A stretch of 64,000 bases of DNA from Cytophagales bacterium. Lineage in GTDB: Bacteria; Bacteroidota; Bacteroidia; Cytophagales; JAAEPT01. Positions 9,330-18,127 of the stretch are shown here, one piece after another. The first letter of the stretch is position 1, and each line of letters opens with the position of its first letter. Below the pieces are notes generated by a model. The model was not told the DNA's origin. It made no database searches and saw only the letters and a list, made by a program, of their open reading frames with translations. Where the stretch lies: positions 1 through 64,000 of the forward strand of contig JAAEPT010000103.1 of NCBI GenBank assembly GCA_024232295.1, read 5' to 3'. The translations under genes and the position numbers were made by a program.

Positions 9330-11360
9330 ATGAAAGCACCTATTGCTCCACAAAAACCACATATTCTCAACAAACATGGACATGAAAGAATCGATAACTA
9401 TTATTGGTTGAATCAAAGAGAAGATCAAGAAGTTATTGATTATCTGAACAAAGAGAATGAGTATACCCAAAATTTTTTAGCTCCTACTCAACAATTACAA
9501 GATAAGTTATATGAAGAAATAGTAGGCAGAATTAAACAAAATGATGAATCTGTGCCCTATTTCTGCGATGGATATTACTTCTATTCTCGTTATGAAAAAG
9601 GAAAAGAATACCCTATTTTTTGTCGAAAAAAAGAAAGCTTAGAAAACAAGGAAGAAATTTTATTGGATGTAAATGAATTGGCAAAAGATCAGTCTTATTG
9701 TCAAGTATCTTCTATTTCTGTAAGTCCAAATGATCAATTATTAGCATATAGTGTGGATTATGTTGGACGAAGATTGTATACAGTATATATCAAAGACCTT
9801 AGTACAGGAGAAGTGTATGAAGAAACAATTACTCAAACAAATGGAGACATTGTATGGGCAAATGATAATCAAACCATTTTCTACACAGTCCAAGAACAAG
9901 AAACACTAAGGGATCATAAAATCTTCTCTTATAAATTGGGTATTAAAGAACATAAAGAAGTTTTCCACGAAGAAGATGATACATTTGGTGTTGCAATTAG
10001 CAAAAGTAGAGACAAACAATTTTTAGTCATTACAAGCTATAGCACACTTACCAATGAATGCCATTATATCAATGCTCTTCAACCAGATGATGAACCTAAA
10101 GTAATCTTACTGAGAGAAAGAGGTCATGAATATAGTGTTGACTTTTATAATAATCAGTGGTACCTCTATACCAATAAAGAAGCCCAAAACTTTAAATTAG
10201 TTACTGCTCCATTTGAACAACCTTCACAATGGACAGAGTTAATTCCACATCGCGAAGATACATTATTAGAAAGCTATGAGCTCTTTGAAAACTATTTGGT
10301 TTTAGAAGAAAGAAATAATGGATTGGTCCAAATTCGTATCATTGATACCAATACACACACAACACACAATATTTCCTTTGAAGAAGAAACATATAGTACC
10401 TATTTAGGAGTGAATTATGAGCCAAATACCAAAAAATTACGCTACATCTATACTTCAATGACAACACCTCATTCTGTCTTGGATTATGATATGGAAACAA
10501 GAGAAAAAACACTCTTGAAACAACATGAAGTACAAGGTGAGTTTGATTCAGCTAACTATGAAACCAAAAGAATTTGGGCGACTGCAAAAGATGGTACTCA
10601 AGTTCCAATGTCAATTGTTTACAAAAAAGGAATTAATCTAAAAGGAAACAACCCTACCCTACTCTATGCTTATGGCTCTTATGGAATCACAATTAATCCT
10701 TCTTTTAGCTCTGTTCGTTTAAGCTTATTGGATAGAGGATTTATTTATGCGATTGCTCATATTAGAGGAAGTGAATATTTGGGTAGGAAGTGGTATGAGG
10801 ATGGGAAATTACTCAAAAAGATGAACACCTTCACTGACTTCATTGATTGTGCAAAACACCTAACAAATGAAGGATATACTTCTTCTGATAAATTGTGTGC
10901 AATGGGCGGAAGTGCTGGAGGTATGCTAATGGGAGGAATTGTAAACCTTGCTCCTCAACTATTCAAAGCAATAATCTCTGCTGTTCCTTTTGTAGATGTT
11001 GTGACAACAATGCTTGATGATAGTATTCCATTGACTACAGGTGAATACGATGAATGGGGAAATCCAAATGAAAAAGAATACTATGAATATATGCTTTCTT
11101 ATTCTCCCTACGATCAAGTAAAAGCACAAGACTATCCTGCTCTTTTGGTAACAACTGGACTTCATGATTCACAAGTACAATATTGGGAGCCTGCAAAGTG
11201 GGTCGCAAAACTGCGTACACAAAAGACAGACAACAACCCATTATTGTTACATACAAATATGGAAGCAGGTCATAGTGGAACTACAGGTAGGTTTGCAATT
11301 CATAAAGAAACGGCTATGGAATATGCTTTTCTACTGCATTTATTAGCGATTAATTCCTAA
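9330..11360 (+). CDS. ptrB: Oligopeptidase B (S9A family serine peptidase)
   Basis: 676 residues, the normal length of the family, no signal peptide, so cytosolic. The N-terminal part (about 1-400) is the seven-bladed propeller that limits access to small peptides. The C-terminal alpha/beta-hydrolase domain holds the nucleophile in GGSAGGMLMG, the Asp in TGLHDSQVQYWEPAKW and the His in EAGHSGTTGR. It cleaves short peptides after basic residues. The start follows conserved family beginnings (PIAPQKPHILNKHG, then DNYYWLNQRED). The glycogen synthase follows 48 bases later on the same strand, so cotranscription is possible but no functional link is known. Confidence 0.95.
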   Translation: MKAPIAPQKPHILNKHGHERIDNYYWLNQREDQEVIDYLNKENEYTQNFLAPTQQLQDKLYEEIVGRIKQNDESVPYFCDGYYFYSRYEKGKEYPIFCRKKESLENKEEILLDVNELAKDQSYCQVSSISVSPNDQLLAYSVDYVGRRLYTVYIKDLSTGEVYEETITQTNGDIVWANDNQTIFYTVQEQETLRDHKIFSYKLGIKEHKEVFHEEDDTFGVAISKSRDKQFLVITSYSTLTNECHYINALQPDDEPKVILLRERGHEYSVDFYNNQWYLYTNKEAQNFKLVTAPFEQPSQWTELIPHREDTLLESYELFENYLVLEERNNGLVQIRIIDTNTHTTHNISFEEETYSTYLGVNYEPNTKKLRYIYTSMTTPHSVLDYDMETREKTLLKQHEVQGEFDSANYETKRIWATAKDGTQVPMSIVYKKGINLKGNNPTLLYAYGSYGITINPSFSSVRLSLLDRGFIYAIAHIRGSEYLGRKWYEDGKLLKKMNTFTDFIDCAKHLTNEGYTSSDKLCAMGGSAGGMLMGGIVNLAPQLFKAIISAVPFVDVVTTMLDDSIPLTTGEYDEWGNPNEKEYYEYMLSYSPYDQVKAQDYPALLVTTGLHDSQVQYWEPAKWVAKLRTQKTDNNPLLLHTNMEAGHSGTTGRFAIHKETAMEYAFLLHLLAINS

Positions 11361-11408
11361 AAAAAATGTATATTTAATCTAACTTTTTAACAATACCTAA
11401 ATCTAAAC

Positions 11409-13175
11409 ATGAGTAGCAAGAATACACTTATCGAAATTGCTTGGGAAGTTTGTAATCAAGTAGGAGGAATCTACACGGTAATTCGTTCTAAAGTTCCTGC
11501 TATGATGCAAGGCGTTGATGGAGATTACTTACTTGTAGGACCCTACTTCAATAACCATGAGTTTGAGTCAATCGAAGATGCTGATGACGAATACTTTGAG
11601 GTAGTCCAAAAAATGCGTAGCATGGGCTATGAAGTACACTATGGGTATTGGTTGGTAACAGGAAAACCCAAAGTAGTATTGATAAACCCCAAAAGTGCTT
11701 TTGATCAATTAGGTGCAGTACAATATGAACTTTGGGAACACCATGATATTTCTAGCCCTGGAGGAGATGATTTATTAAATGATGTGATTGCCTTTGGATT
11801 TTTATCCAAAGTATTTTTGGCAGAATTAGCTCTTCTAAGAGATGAAGTAAAAGTACATATCCATGAATGGATGGCAGGAGTTTCGATTCCTCTTTTGAGA
11901 AAAGATCAAGTACCTGTACGTGTTGTATTTACAACGCATGCTACTTTATTAGGGCGTTATTTGGCAATGAATGACCCTAATTTCTATGATCATATTCATA
12001 CATTTGATTGGATAAAAGAAGCTACTTATTTTAATATTGATGCACAAGTACGCATTGAACGTGCTGCTGCTCATGGTGCAGATATTTTCACAACAGTAAG
12101 TGAGGTTACAGCCAAAGAATGTATTCATTTATTGGGAAGACAACCAGAAATTATCTTACCAAATGGATTGAATGTAGAGCGTTTTAGCTTTTTGCATGAA
12201 TTCCAAAGTTTGCACAAAGAATACAAAGAGAAAATTCATGAGTTTGTGATGGGACACTTCTTCCCTAGTTACAACTTTGATCTAGATAAAACGATTTATT
12301 TCTTTACTTCTGGACGTTTTGAATACACAAACAAGGGATATGACCTAACACTAGAAGCCTTAGCAAGATTGAATTATCGCTTGCAGCAAGAGGGTTCTGA
12401 TATTACGGTGGTAATGTTCTTTATCACAAAACAGCCTTATCATTCTATTAATGTTGGAGCCATGGAGTCTCGTGCATTGATGGAAGAACTAAGAGAGACT
12501 TGTCAAGCAATTCAGAAGCAAGTAGGAGAACGATTATTCTTCACTGCTGCAAATAGTGAGAGTGATTTACTACCTGCTCTAGATTCGTTTGTAGATGAAT
12601 ACTGGCGTTTTAGATACCGTAGAACAATCCAATCTTGGAAATCTGATGCTTTGCCACCAGTGGTAACACATAACTTAGTGGATGATGATAAAGACCCAAT
12701 TTTAGGTTTCTTAAGAAATTCAAATATGGTCAATAATCGTCATGATAAAGTAAAAATTGTTTATCATCCAGATTTTATTGCTTCTACCAATCCACTTTTC
12801 CACATTGACTATACTCAATTTGTACGTGGTTGTCACTTAGGTATTTTCCCTAGTTATTATGAACCTTGGGGATATACTCCATTGGAATGTGTAGTACGAG
12901 GTGTACCTGCTGTAACAAGTGATTTATCTGGTTTTGGTGATTATGTTTTCAAACACTTACCAAATGCTGATGAAAAAGGACTTTATGTAGTAAATCGAAA
13001 AAACAAAAGTTTTGAAGAATCTGCTGAACAGTTAACTGACCAAATGTATCACTTTGTGAAACAAAATAGACGTGAGCGTATTAAGCAACGTAATAGTGTA
13101 GAAACAATGGCTGATGAATTTGATTGGGGAAAACTAGTTGAATTCTACTTGAAAGCTTATCGTATGATAAAATAA
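11409..13175 (+). CDS. Glycogen synthase, GT3 (eukaryote-like) type
   Basis: 588 residues. The start, IAWEVCNQVGGIYTVIRSK, and the donor-site block EPWGYTPLECVVRGVPAVTSDLSGFG are hallmarks of the GT3 family (GYS1/GSY), not of the GT5 GlgA found in most bacteria. GT3 enzymes transfer glucose from UDP-glucose to growing glycogen. The two catalytic Glu region and Arg-rich stretch between (KQNRRERIKQR near the C-terminus) recall the regulatory arginine cluster of eukaryotic forms. GT3 synthases are known in several Bacteroidota. The gene ends shortly before a strong terminator. No glgB, glgC or glgP is in the window. Confidence 0.92.
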   Translation: MSSKNTLIEIAWEVCNQVGGIYTVIRSKVPAMMQGVDGDYLLVGPYFNNHEFESIEDADDEYFEVVQKMRSMGYEVHYGYWLVTGKPKVVLINPKSAFDQLGAVQYELWEHHDISSPGGDDLLNDVIAFGFLSKVFLAELALLRDEVKVHIHEWMAGVSIPLLRKDQVPVRVVFTTHATLLGRYLAMNDPNFYDHIHTFDWIKEATYFNIDAQVRIERAAAHGADIFTTVSEVTAKECIHLLGRQPEIILPNGLNVERFSFLHEFQSLHKEYKEKIHEFVMGHFFPSYNFDLDKTIYFFTSGRFEYTNKGYDLTLEALARLNYRLQQEGSDITVVMFFITKQPYHSINVGAMESRALMEELRETCQAIQKQVGERLFFTAANSESDLLPALDSFVDEYWRFRYRRTIQSWKSDALPPVVTHNLVDDDKDPILGFLRNSNMVNNRHDKVKIVYHPDFIASTNPLFHIDYTQFVRGCHLGIFPSYYEPWGYTPLECVVRGVPAVTSDLSGFGDYVFKHLPNADEKGLYVVNRKNKSFEESAEQLTDQMYHFVKQNRRERIKQRNSVETMADEFDWGKLVEFYLKAYRMIK

Positions 13176-13196
13176 AAAATTAATGATATACAAATG

Positions 13197-13226
13197 AGAG
13201 GTTGTCCATACAGACAACCTCTTTTT
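13197..13226 (+). terminator. Terminator of the glycogen synthase gene
   Basis: Perfect stem AGAGGTTGTC / GACAACCTCT with a 6-base loop and a T run. It lies inside the upstream part of the 13202 ORF, which argues for the later start of that gene. Confidence 0.9.
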
Positions 13227-13252
13227 GTTTTCGATACAAAAAAGAAAAAAAA

Positions 13253-13825
13253 ATGATCATTTATATACATGGTTTCAATTCAAGTGGAAATGGTAGCAAA
13301 TCGCAGAAACTAAAAGAATTATTTCCGAATGCAGCAGTTTTTTCTCCTAGTTATGATTCTTCTGATTTTAACTCCATAGAATTGATGATTCAAGAAATTG
13401 AAAAAGCTGTTGAAAAACAGGATTCTAAGCCTCTATTTATTGGTTGTTCATTAGGTGGGTATTTGAGTCAATACTTGGCAAAACACTTTGGAACAAAAGG
13501 AATTTTACTCAATCCAAGCTACTCTCCTACCAAACGATTACAAAGAGCGTTGGGAGAAAATACAATGTATTCCACTGGAGAAACATACATTCAAACACAA
13601 GAAAACCTTGAGATTCTAAAAAAGTATGAATTATCACCAGAGGAATTAAAAATGGTAGATATTTCGGTTTTCACAAATAAGGATGATGACCTTATCCCTT
13701 ACCAAGAAGTTGTAAAGTACTATTCCAATAAACCCGTAACCATATTTGAAGAAGGTGGACATCGGTTTGAAAACCTAGAAGATATTCACAGAGTGATTAT
13801 AACAGCATATCAAAATATAAAGTAG
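13253..13825 (+). CDS. YqiA/UPF0227-like alpha/beta-hydrolase (esterase)
   Basis: About 190 residues from ATG 13253. The N-terminus MIIYIHGFNSSGNGSKSQKL, the nucleophile elbow GCSLGGYLSQYLA and the C-terminal Asp (TNKDDDLIPYQ) and His (EEGGHRFENL) form a complete catalytic triad of the small YqiA-like esterase family. It is cytosolic and has no lid domain; the natural ester substrate is unknown. The ORF track start at 13202 lies in the preceding terminator hairpin, so it is rejected. It is a single gene closed by its own terminator. Confidence 0.85.
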   Translation: MIIYIHGFNSSGNGSKSQKLKELFPNAAVFSPSYDSSDFNSIELMIQEIEKAVEKQDSKPLFIGCSLGGYLSQYLAKHFGTKGILLNPSYSPTKRLQRALGENTMYSTGETYIQTQENLEILKKYELSPEELKMVDISVFTNKDDDLIPYQEVVKYYSNKPVTIFEEGGHRFENLEDIHRVIITAYQNIK

Positions 13826-13827
13826 AA

Positions 13828-13862
13828 AAAAAGCTCATTCCAATAATTGAAATGAGCTTTTG
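13828..13862. terminator. Bidirectional terminator
   Basis: AAGCTCATT and AATGAGCTT form a stem with A and T runs on the flanks. It separates the esterase gene from the convergent pseudogene. Confidence 0.8.
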
Positions 13863-13890
13863 TATCTTCTTATAAATACTTTAAATGACA

Positions 13891-14359
13891 TTAACTGTCT
13901 GTCCCTAAATTAGAAATTATGTCAAACAATTCCTCTCTTGAAATATCATCATTGATTTTAATAGCAGGAAAAAATCCTAATTGAAAAAAGGACTGACATT
14001 TTCTTACAAACTCATAATATTGTTCATCTGTTAATTCTTCATAATCCTTTACTGAATCCGGAAAAACCTCATCCCATTAATTTATGAATCTTTTCTGTTT
14101 TAAATTGAGGAGTCTCATACCAACCATCTCCATATTCTTACCAAATATTGATCATACCAAGTAACCTTAAGGGGTCTTCAGCATCAAAACACTTATTCCC
14201 TTTCTTTGCAATAAATTTCCCTAACATATCAGATTCATGATCTTCAGGATAAGGATACAAAAAAACTTCAAAGCCCTTTTGTTTAATCATTGTTAAAGCC
14301 ATGTTATACAGATTGGGGTGATCTGTCATCCTCACATAACCATCTTGTTCTTCATTCAT
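13891..14359 (-). pseudogene. Decayed gene of unknown family (stop plus frameshift)
   Basis: The ORF of 73 residues at 14138-14359 ends at an in-frame TAA after NIW, but coding-like sequence continues in the same frame (EYGDGWYETPQFKTEKIHKL). It then shifts frame near 14075 and continues as WDEVFPDSVKDYEELT through to a stop at 13891 (ending ISNLGTDS). The intact ancestor would have had about 155 residues, soluble and acidic. I do not recognise the family. Its start codon is only 46 bases from the MITE-like element at 14406-14569, whose insertion may have removed its promoter. The reading is by hand, so sequencing error cannot be excluded, though two separate lesions make that less likely. 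Confidence 0.6.
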
Positions 14360-14405
14360 TAACTTAAAAAATGTTGATGTACTAGAAATCTAATTACTTT
14401 ATTTC

Positions 14406-14569
14406 GAAGTCATTTAAGGTTTTGTTGACAAAACACAAATAAGTATCTGTATTTCAGTTAGTTAACATCTACTTTGATTAGTACTATAAATATCTAACTA
14501 AAAGTAAGATTGTTTTGCTGTAAATCAGTCAGTTACACAGTTATGAAACCTAAAACTTTAAATCACTTC
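14406..14569. mobile_element. MITE-like element, copy 1 (164 bp)
   Basis: The ends are imperfect inverted repeats of about 18 bp: GAAGTCATTTAAGGTTTT at the left and, read inward from the right, GAAGTGATTTAAAGTTTT. It is flanked by a 3-bp direct repeat TTC (14403-14405 and 14570-14572). A second copy of exactly the same length, with about 11 mismatches and no net indel by hand alignment, lies at 55930-56093. It has no ORF, so it would need a transposase in trans. Its right end supplies the last three codons and the stop of the peptidase gene. Confidence 0.75.
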
Positions 14570-15394
14570 TTCTTTAAAATCAATGTGATAATGTTCATCA
14601 TGTAAAGAATTAATTAATGGTCCTAGCTTTTGAACAATATAAATACCACTATTTTTTAACTCTTTTCCACACTTAGCAGCAAACAACTCATCTTTTAACT
14701 CGACCTTAATAATCACTTTTGCAATAGCTAAACCATTTTGTTTGGCAGTCTTATTCAAAGTCAAAAGGTGTTCAACAACAGCATCAAAATCAATGGAAAC
14801 AGTTTGATCTTCACTATACTTTCCATCATTATCAAAATCCAACCAGTAATGATTTTTTCCTGTATTATCAAGATCATAATAAGGTTGATTATTTTTGATT
14901 AAAGGCATCATAAAATCCACACTTAACCCATTTTGATGAGTTCTATGTGGATACAACTTGCCTCCATGTTCATGAGAACATTCCATGATCTGATATTGTC
15001 GATTATTAGGTTCTAGTTTTTGGTAAGTCTGAACAACAGCATCTCTCACCTTAATATTTGTAAAAGCTCTTTTTGCCAAATAGCTTGAAGTATCAAAATA
15101 TTTATAATTTTTTCCTGTATAAGGCATCAAAACTCCATTATGAAGAGAACCATTTGACACTGTACCTCTAGACTCACTGCTGGTAATATTCTGTATACTA
15201 TATTTTTGATAAAACTGCTCTATTGGAGTTAGTTCCTCTGAATCAATTTCAAGTTGAGTATTTGAAGTATCACCAAGTGTTGTTTCAATCATACTTGATG
15301 TATTGGCTGTTCCTTCAATTGTTAGGTTTTGAACTTGAGTATTACATGAAGACAAAATAGATAAGAAAACTAAAGAAGAGAGTAAATATTTCAT
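14558..15394 (-). CDS. Lipoprotein with LAS-type murein peptidase motifs (MepA/M15-like)
   Basis: 278 residues with signal peptide and lipobox LSSC. The C-terminal half has the zinc-site pattern of LAS peptidases: HQNGLSVDF (His-x6-Asp) at about 185-195 and the final HxH in DEHYHIDF. Also present is the HEHGGKLYPHRTH block, which resembles penicillin-insensitive murein endopeptidase MepA. It likely cuts peptidoglycan cross-links in the periplasm, anchored to the membrane. The last three residues and stop (EVI-stop) lie inside the MITE-like element. Without the insertion the protein would have ended FKEIK-stop, so the change is only at the tip and activity is probably kept. Substrate bond is inferred. 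Confidence 0.75.
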   Translation of the reverse strand: MKYLLSSLVFLSILSSCNTQVQNLTIEGTANTSSMIETTLGDTSNTQLEIDSEELTPIEQFYQKYSIQNITSSESRGTVSNGSLHNGVLMPYTGKNYKYFDTSSYLAKRAFTNIKVRDAVVQTYQKLEPNNRQYQIMECSHEHGGKLYPHRTHQNGLSVDFMMPLIKNNQPYYDLDNTGKNHYWLDFDNDGKYSEDQTVSIDFDAVVEHLLTLNKTAKQNGLAIAKVIIKVELKDELFAAKCGKELKNSGIYIVQKLGPLINSLHDEHYHIDFKEEVI

Positions 15395-15573
15395 ACAGAT
15401 TTAAGTTAATGATGGAAGTTCGCATCACACACAATTTATGTACCAATACAACTCAAATCTATTTTTTGATGATTTGTAAATTGACAAAAGTCATGTTGCT
15501 AATTGAGTTTCATCATAGAACTAAACTTCATAACTGGTGAAATTGAGGTAAATAATAACAAAAATCAGTACCT

Positions 15574-15972
15574 ATGGATAATACACTAATTAATGATGTA
15601 AAAATGAGTTATGGTAGATGTTGCTTATCTCCTGTTTTTTTTGATGATTTTTATGACACATTTCTTAAATCAAATCCAAAGATTAAGGAAAAGTTTGTAA
15701 ATACTGATTTAGAAAAACAGAAGAGTCTTTTGAAACATGGAATCTCTTATTTATTGATGTTTTATGAAGGAAAGCATATTGCTAAATTTAAAGTAAGTGA
15801 ACTAAAAGAAACACATTCCAAAAGAGGACTTGATATCTCTGTAGATATGTATAATGATTGGCTAAAGTCTCTTTATATATGTATCAAAAAACATGATCCA
15901 AATATTTCAAAAGACTTGATGAAAGCTTGGCATGAAGTGCTCTCTTATTCAATCAGAAGAATGGCATCTTAA
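15574..15972 (+). CDS. Globin family heme protein
   Basis: 132 residues, all helical, no signal peptide. It matches the single-domain bacterial globin pattern: YGRCCLSPVFFDDFYDTFL in the A-B region with the CD Phe, KHGISYLLMFYEG in the E helix, ETHSKRGLDI with the probable proximal His (F8), then H-helix residues around KAWHEVLSYSIRRM. Such globins bind heme and handle O2 or NO. It is monocistronic with a hairpin after it. The nearby genes give no hint of its electron partner. Related proteins in Bacteroidota are described only as globins. Confidence 0.75.
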   Translation: MDNTLINDVKMSYGRCCLSPVFFDDFYDTFLKSNPKIKEKFVNTDLEKQKSLLKHGISYLLMFYEGKHIAKFKVSELKETHSKRGLDISVDMYNDWLKSLYICIKKHDPNISKDLMKAWHEVLSYSIRRMAS

Positions 15973-15978
15973 TTTCTT

Positions 15979-16018
15979 TTCAACTTCAGGTTTTATCTAT
16001 CCAAAACCTGAAGTTGAA
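15979..16018. terminator. Convergent hairpin terminator
   Basis: TTCAACTTCAGGTTTT and AAAACCTGAAGTTGAA form a perfect 16-bp stem with an 8-base loop between two convergent genes. It lacks a long T run on the plus side, so it may act as a weak terminator or a transcript-end stabiliser. Confidence 0.65.
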
Positions 16019-16023
16019 TTACA

Positions 16024-16482
16024 TTACAAATAGGGTAAGGAACTTATGATAGTTGCGATAATTCCAGAACTAATTACTCCTCCCCAAATACAAGCATTCT
16101 TATTATCAAACCCTAAATCATAGATTACAAATTCATAGATAGGAGCACCCTGCCCATCCAATAAAAACCAAGGATCTATAATTAATGAAAAAGGACCTGT
16201 CACAAAGCCTGCACAAAAGTTTGCAGGAGAGTTATCTATATTTACTTCATTTTCTTCTATAGAAAATGAGCTATTACCAATAATTAGGTTATCATTAACA
16301 TAATTTGAATAATAGTTTTCAATTGCTTTTTTGTCCATTGATTCTATTGCATTTTCCAAGACAACTAATTGCTCAAACTCTTTTTCTAACTCATCATTAT
16401 CAATAACGAATAAACTGAGGTTGTCGGCAAATGAAAAACTTGATAAAGTGATTAGTAGGATAATTAATAATTTATTTTTCAT
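16024..16482 (-). CDS. Small secreted protein of unknown function
   Basis: 152 residues. A signal peptide (ending near SFSFA) is followed by an acidic segment (about 20-100) and a hydrophobic C-terminal segment (NACIWGGVISSGIIATIISS) that could be a membrane anchor or a buried glycine-rich strand. Two Cys (FCAGF and ACIWG) could pair. I do not recognise the family. It is convergent with the globin and lies alone, 128 bases from the 3' end of the GH3 gene. Confidence 0.6.
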   Translation of the reverse strand: MKNKLLIILLITLSSFSFADNLSLFVIDNDELEKEFEQLVVLENAIESMDKKAIENYYSNYVNDNLIIGNSSFSIEENEVNIDNSPANFCAGFVTGPFSLIIDPWFLLDGQGAPIYEFVIYDLGFDNKNACIWGGVISSGIIATIISSLPYL

Positions 16483-16610
16483 AGACTTTGGAGGGTAAAA
16501 GTGATAGTCTATGAATTTATCGAATCATTAGATAAAAGTCAACTCACAAAAGAGGATTGAGGATGAAACATTTAAGATTATTATTTCAAAATAAAATTCT
16601 GAAGTTTCCC

Positions 16611-18119
16611 CTAAACTATCTTCAAAATTTCCTCCAAATGTGTACGGTTATTTGCTAGACGAGGAACTTTGTGTTGTGCTCCTAATTTTCCTCTCTTCTT
16701 CATCCAATTATAAAATGTTCCTTGTGGAACATTATGAATTTTAGGAAAACGTAAAGCAATATCTTGATAACGTTTTGCCTCATAATCAGAATTGATTTCT
16801 TTGAGCTTGTTATCCAAAATATGACAAAACTTATCAAAATCAGTTGGTTGTTTTTCAAACTCAATAATCCATTCATGTCCTCCATTCTGATTTCCTTCAA
16901 AGTAAAGAGGACCAGCAGTATAATTACTAATTTTTGCTTCAGTATATAAACAAGCTACTGAAATGGCTTTTTCTGCATTATCCACAATCAACTCTTCACC
17001 AAAAGCATTGATAAAGTGCTTGGTACGTCCTGTAATTCTAAATCGGAAAGGGTACAATGTTGTAAATTGAATGGTATCTCCTATCAAATACCTCCAAAGC
17101 CCTGCATTGGTAGAAATTACCAAAGCATAATTTTTACCCAACTCTACTTGGTCTAATGTTAGTGCTGATGAATTTTCTTCACCAAAGTGCTCCATGGGAA
17201 TGAATTCATAAAAAATTCCTAAATCAAGCATCAATAACATTTCTCCTGTATTGGGTCTGTCCTGAATGCCTATAAAACCTTCAGAAGCATTGTATAGCTC
17301 CAAATAATTCATTTCAGGTTTTGGAAGTAGCTCCTTAAAAAGTTCACGATAAGGTTCAAAGGAAACAGCTCCATGTCCATACAACTCCAAATTTGGCCAA
17401 ACCTCCAAAATATTATCTGCTTTTGTTTTGTCCAATACTTTTTGAATCAAAACCAACATCCATGTGGGTACACCAGCCAAACTGGTAATATTTTCCTTGA
17501 TGGTTTCTTCTGCCATTTGCTCAATCTTACTTTCCCACTCTGACATCAAAGCAGTTTTGAGTCGAGGTGCACGAGCATATTTAGCCCAAGCAGGTAAGTT
17601 CTGAATAACTACTCCCGAAATATCACCATAAGATGAGCTAGGATTATCTGGATTGATTTGATGAGTCCCTGCTATAGAAAGGCTTTTTCCTGTAAACAGG
17701 TTTACATTTTCATAATTGTGTGCATAAAGTGAAAGCATATCTTTTCCTGCCTTAAAATGACAATCGACCAAGGCTTCTTGTGAGACAGGAATAAATTTGC
17801 TTTTTGCATTGGTTGTACCTGATGATTTGGCAAACCATTTAATTTTGGAACCCCAAAGAATATTTTGTTCTCCTCTAAGTACTCTTTCTATATAAGGAAA
17901 AATATCCTCATAAGTAGAGATAGGAACACGTTCTTGAAAAGTTTGTATGCTTGTAATTGAAGCATAATCATATTTTTTACCCCATTCCGTATTTTTAGAT
18001 TGTACCAAAAGTTTTTGCAGAAGCTCTTGTTGAACCTCCACAGGATATTTCAAAAATAATTCGATTTGATGAATTCGTTTTTTGAGTACCCAAAAAAGAA
18101 CGGAGTTAAAAAGTTTCAT
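16611..18119 (-). CDS. GH3 auxin-responsive promoter family protein
   Basis: 502 residues of the GH3 family (an acyl-adenylate-forming fold related to plant JAR1/GH3 amido synthetases). Visible family blocks are the N-terminal region ending FQERVPISTYEDI, the ATP-loop KWFAKSSGTTNAKSKFIPVS, LYGHGAVSFEPY, YNASEGFIGIQD, GLWRYLIGDTIQFT and the C-terminal RITGRTKHFINAFGEELIVDNAEKA. It should activate a carboxylate with ATP; the bacterial substrate is unknown. It starts 8 bases after lptB and so is in its operon, an arrangement that I recall from other Bacteroidota. Confidence 0.9.
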   Translation of the reverse strand: MKLFNSVLFWVLKKRIHQIELFLKYPVEVQQELLQKLLVQSKNTEWGKKYDYASITSIQTFQERVPISTYEDIFPYIERVLRGEQNILWGSKIKWFAKSSGTTNAKSKFIPVSQEALVDCHFKAGKDMLSLYAHNYENVNLFTGKSLSIAGTHQINPDNPSSSYGDISGVVIQNLPAWAKYARAPRLKTALMSEWESKIEQMAEETIKENITSLAGVPTWMLVLIQKVLDKTKADNILEVWPNLELYGHGAVSFEPYRELFKELLPKPEMNYLELYNASEGFIGIQDRPNTGEMLLMLDLGIFYEFIPMEHFGEENSSALTLDQVELGKNYALVISTNAGLWRYLIGDTIQFTTLYPFRFRITGRTKHFINAFGEELIVDNAEKAISVACLYTEAKISNYTAGPLYFEGNQNGGHEWIIEFEKQPTDFDKFCHILDNKLKEINSDYEAKRYQDIALRFPKIHNVPQGTFYNWMKKRGKLGAQHKVPRLANNRTHLEEILKIV

Positions 18120-18127
18120 GATAAAAA

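Noticed and set aside
13891-14569. Toxin-antitoxin or immunity gene island
   Set aside because: The decayed gene resembles a small acidic protein, but no toxin, cognate partner or repeat structure is visible, so there is no support.
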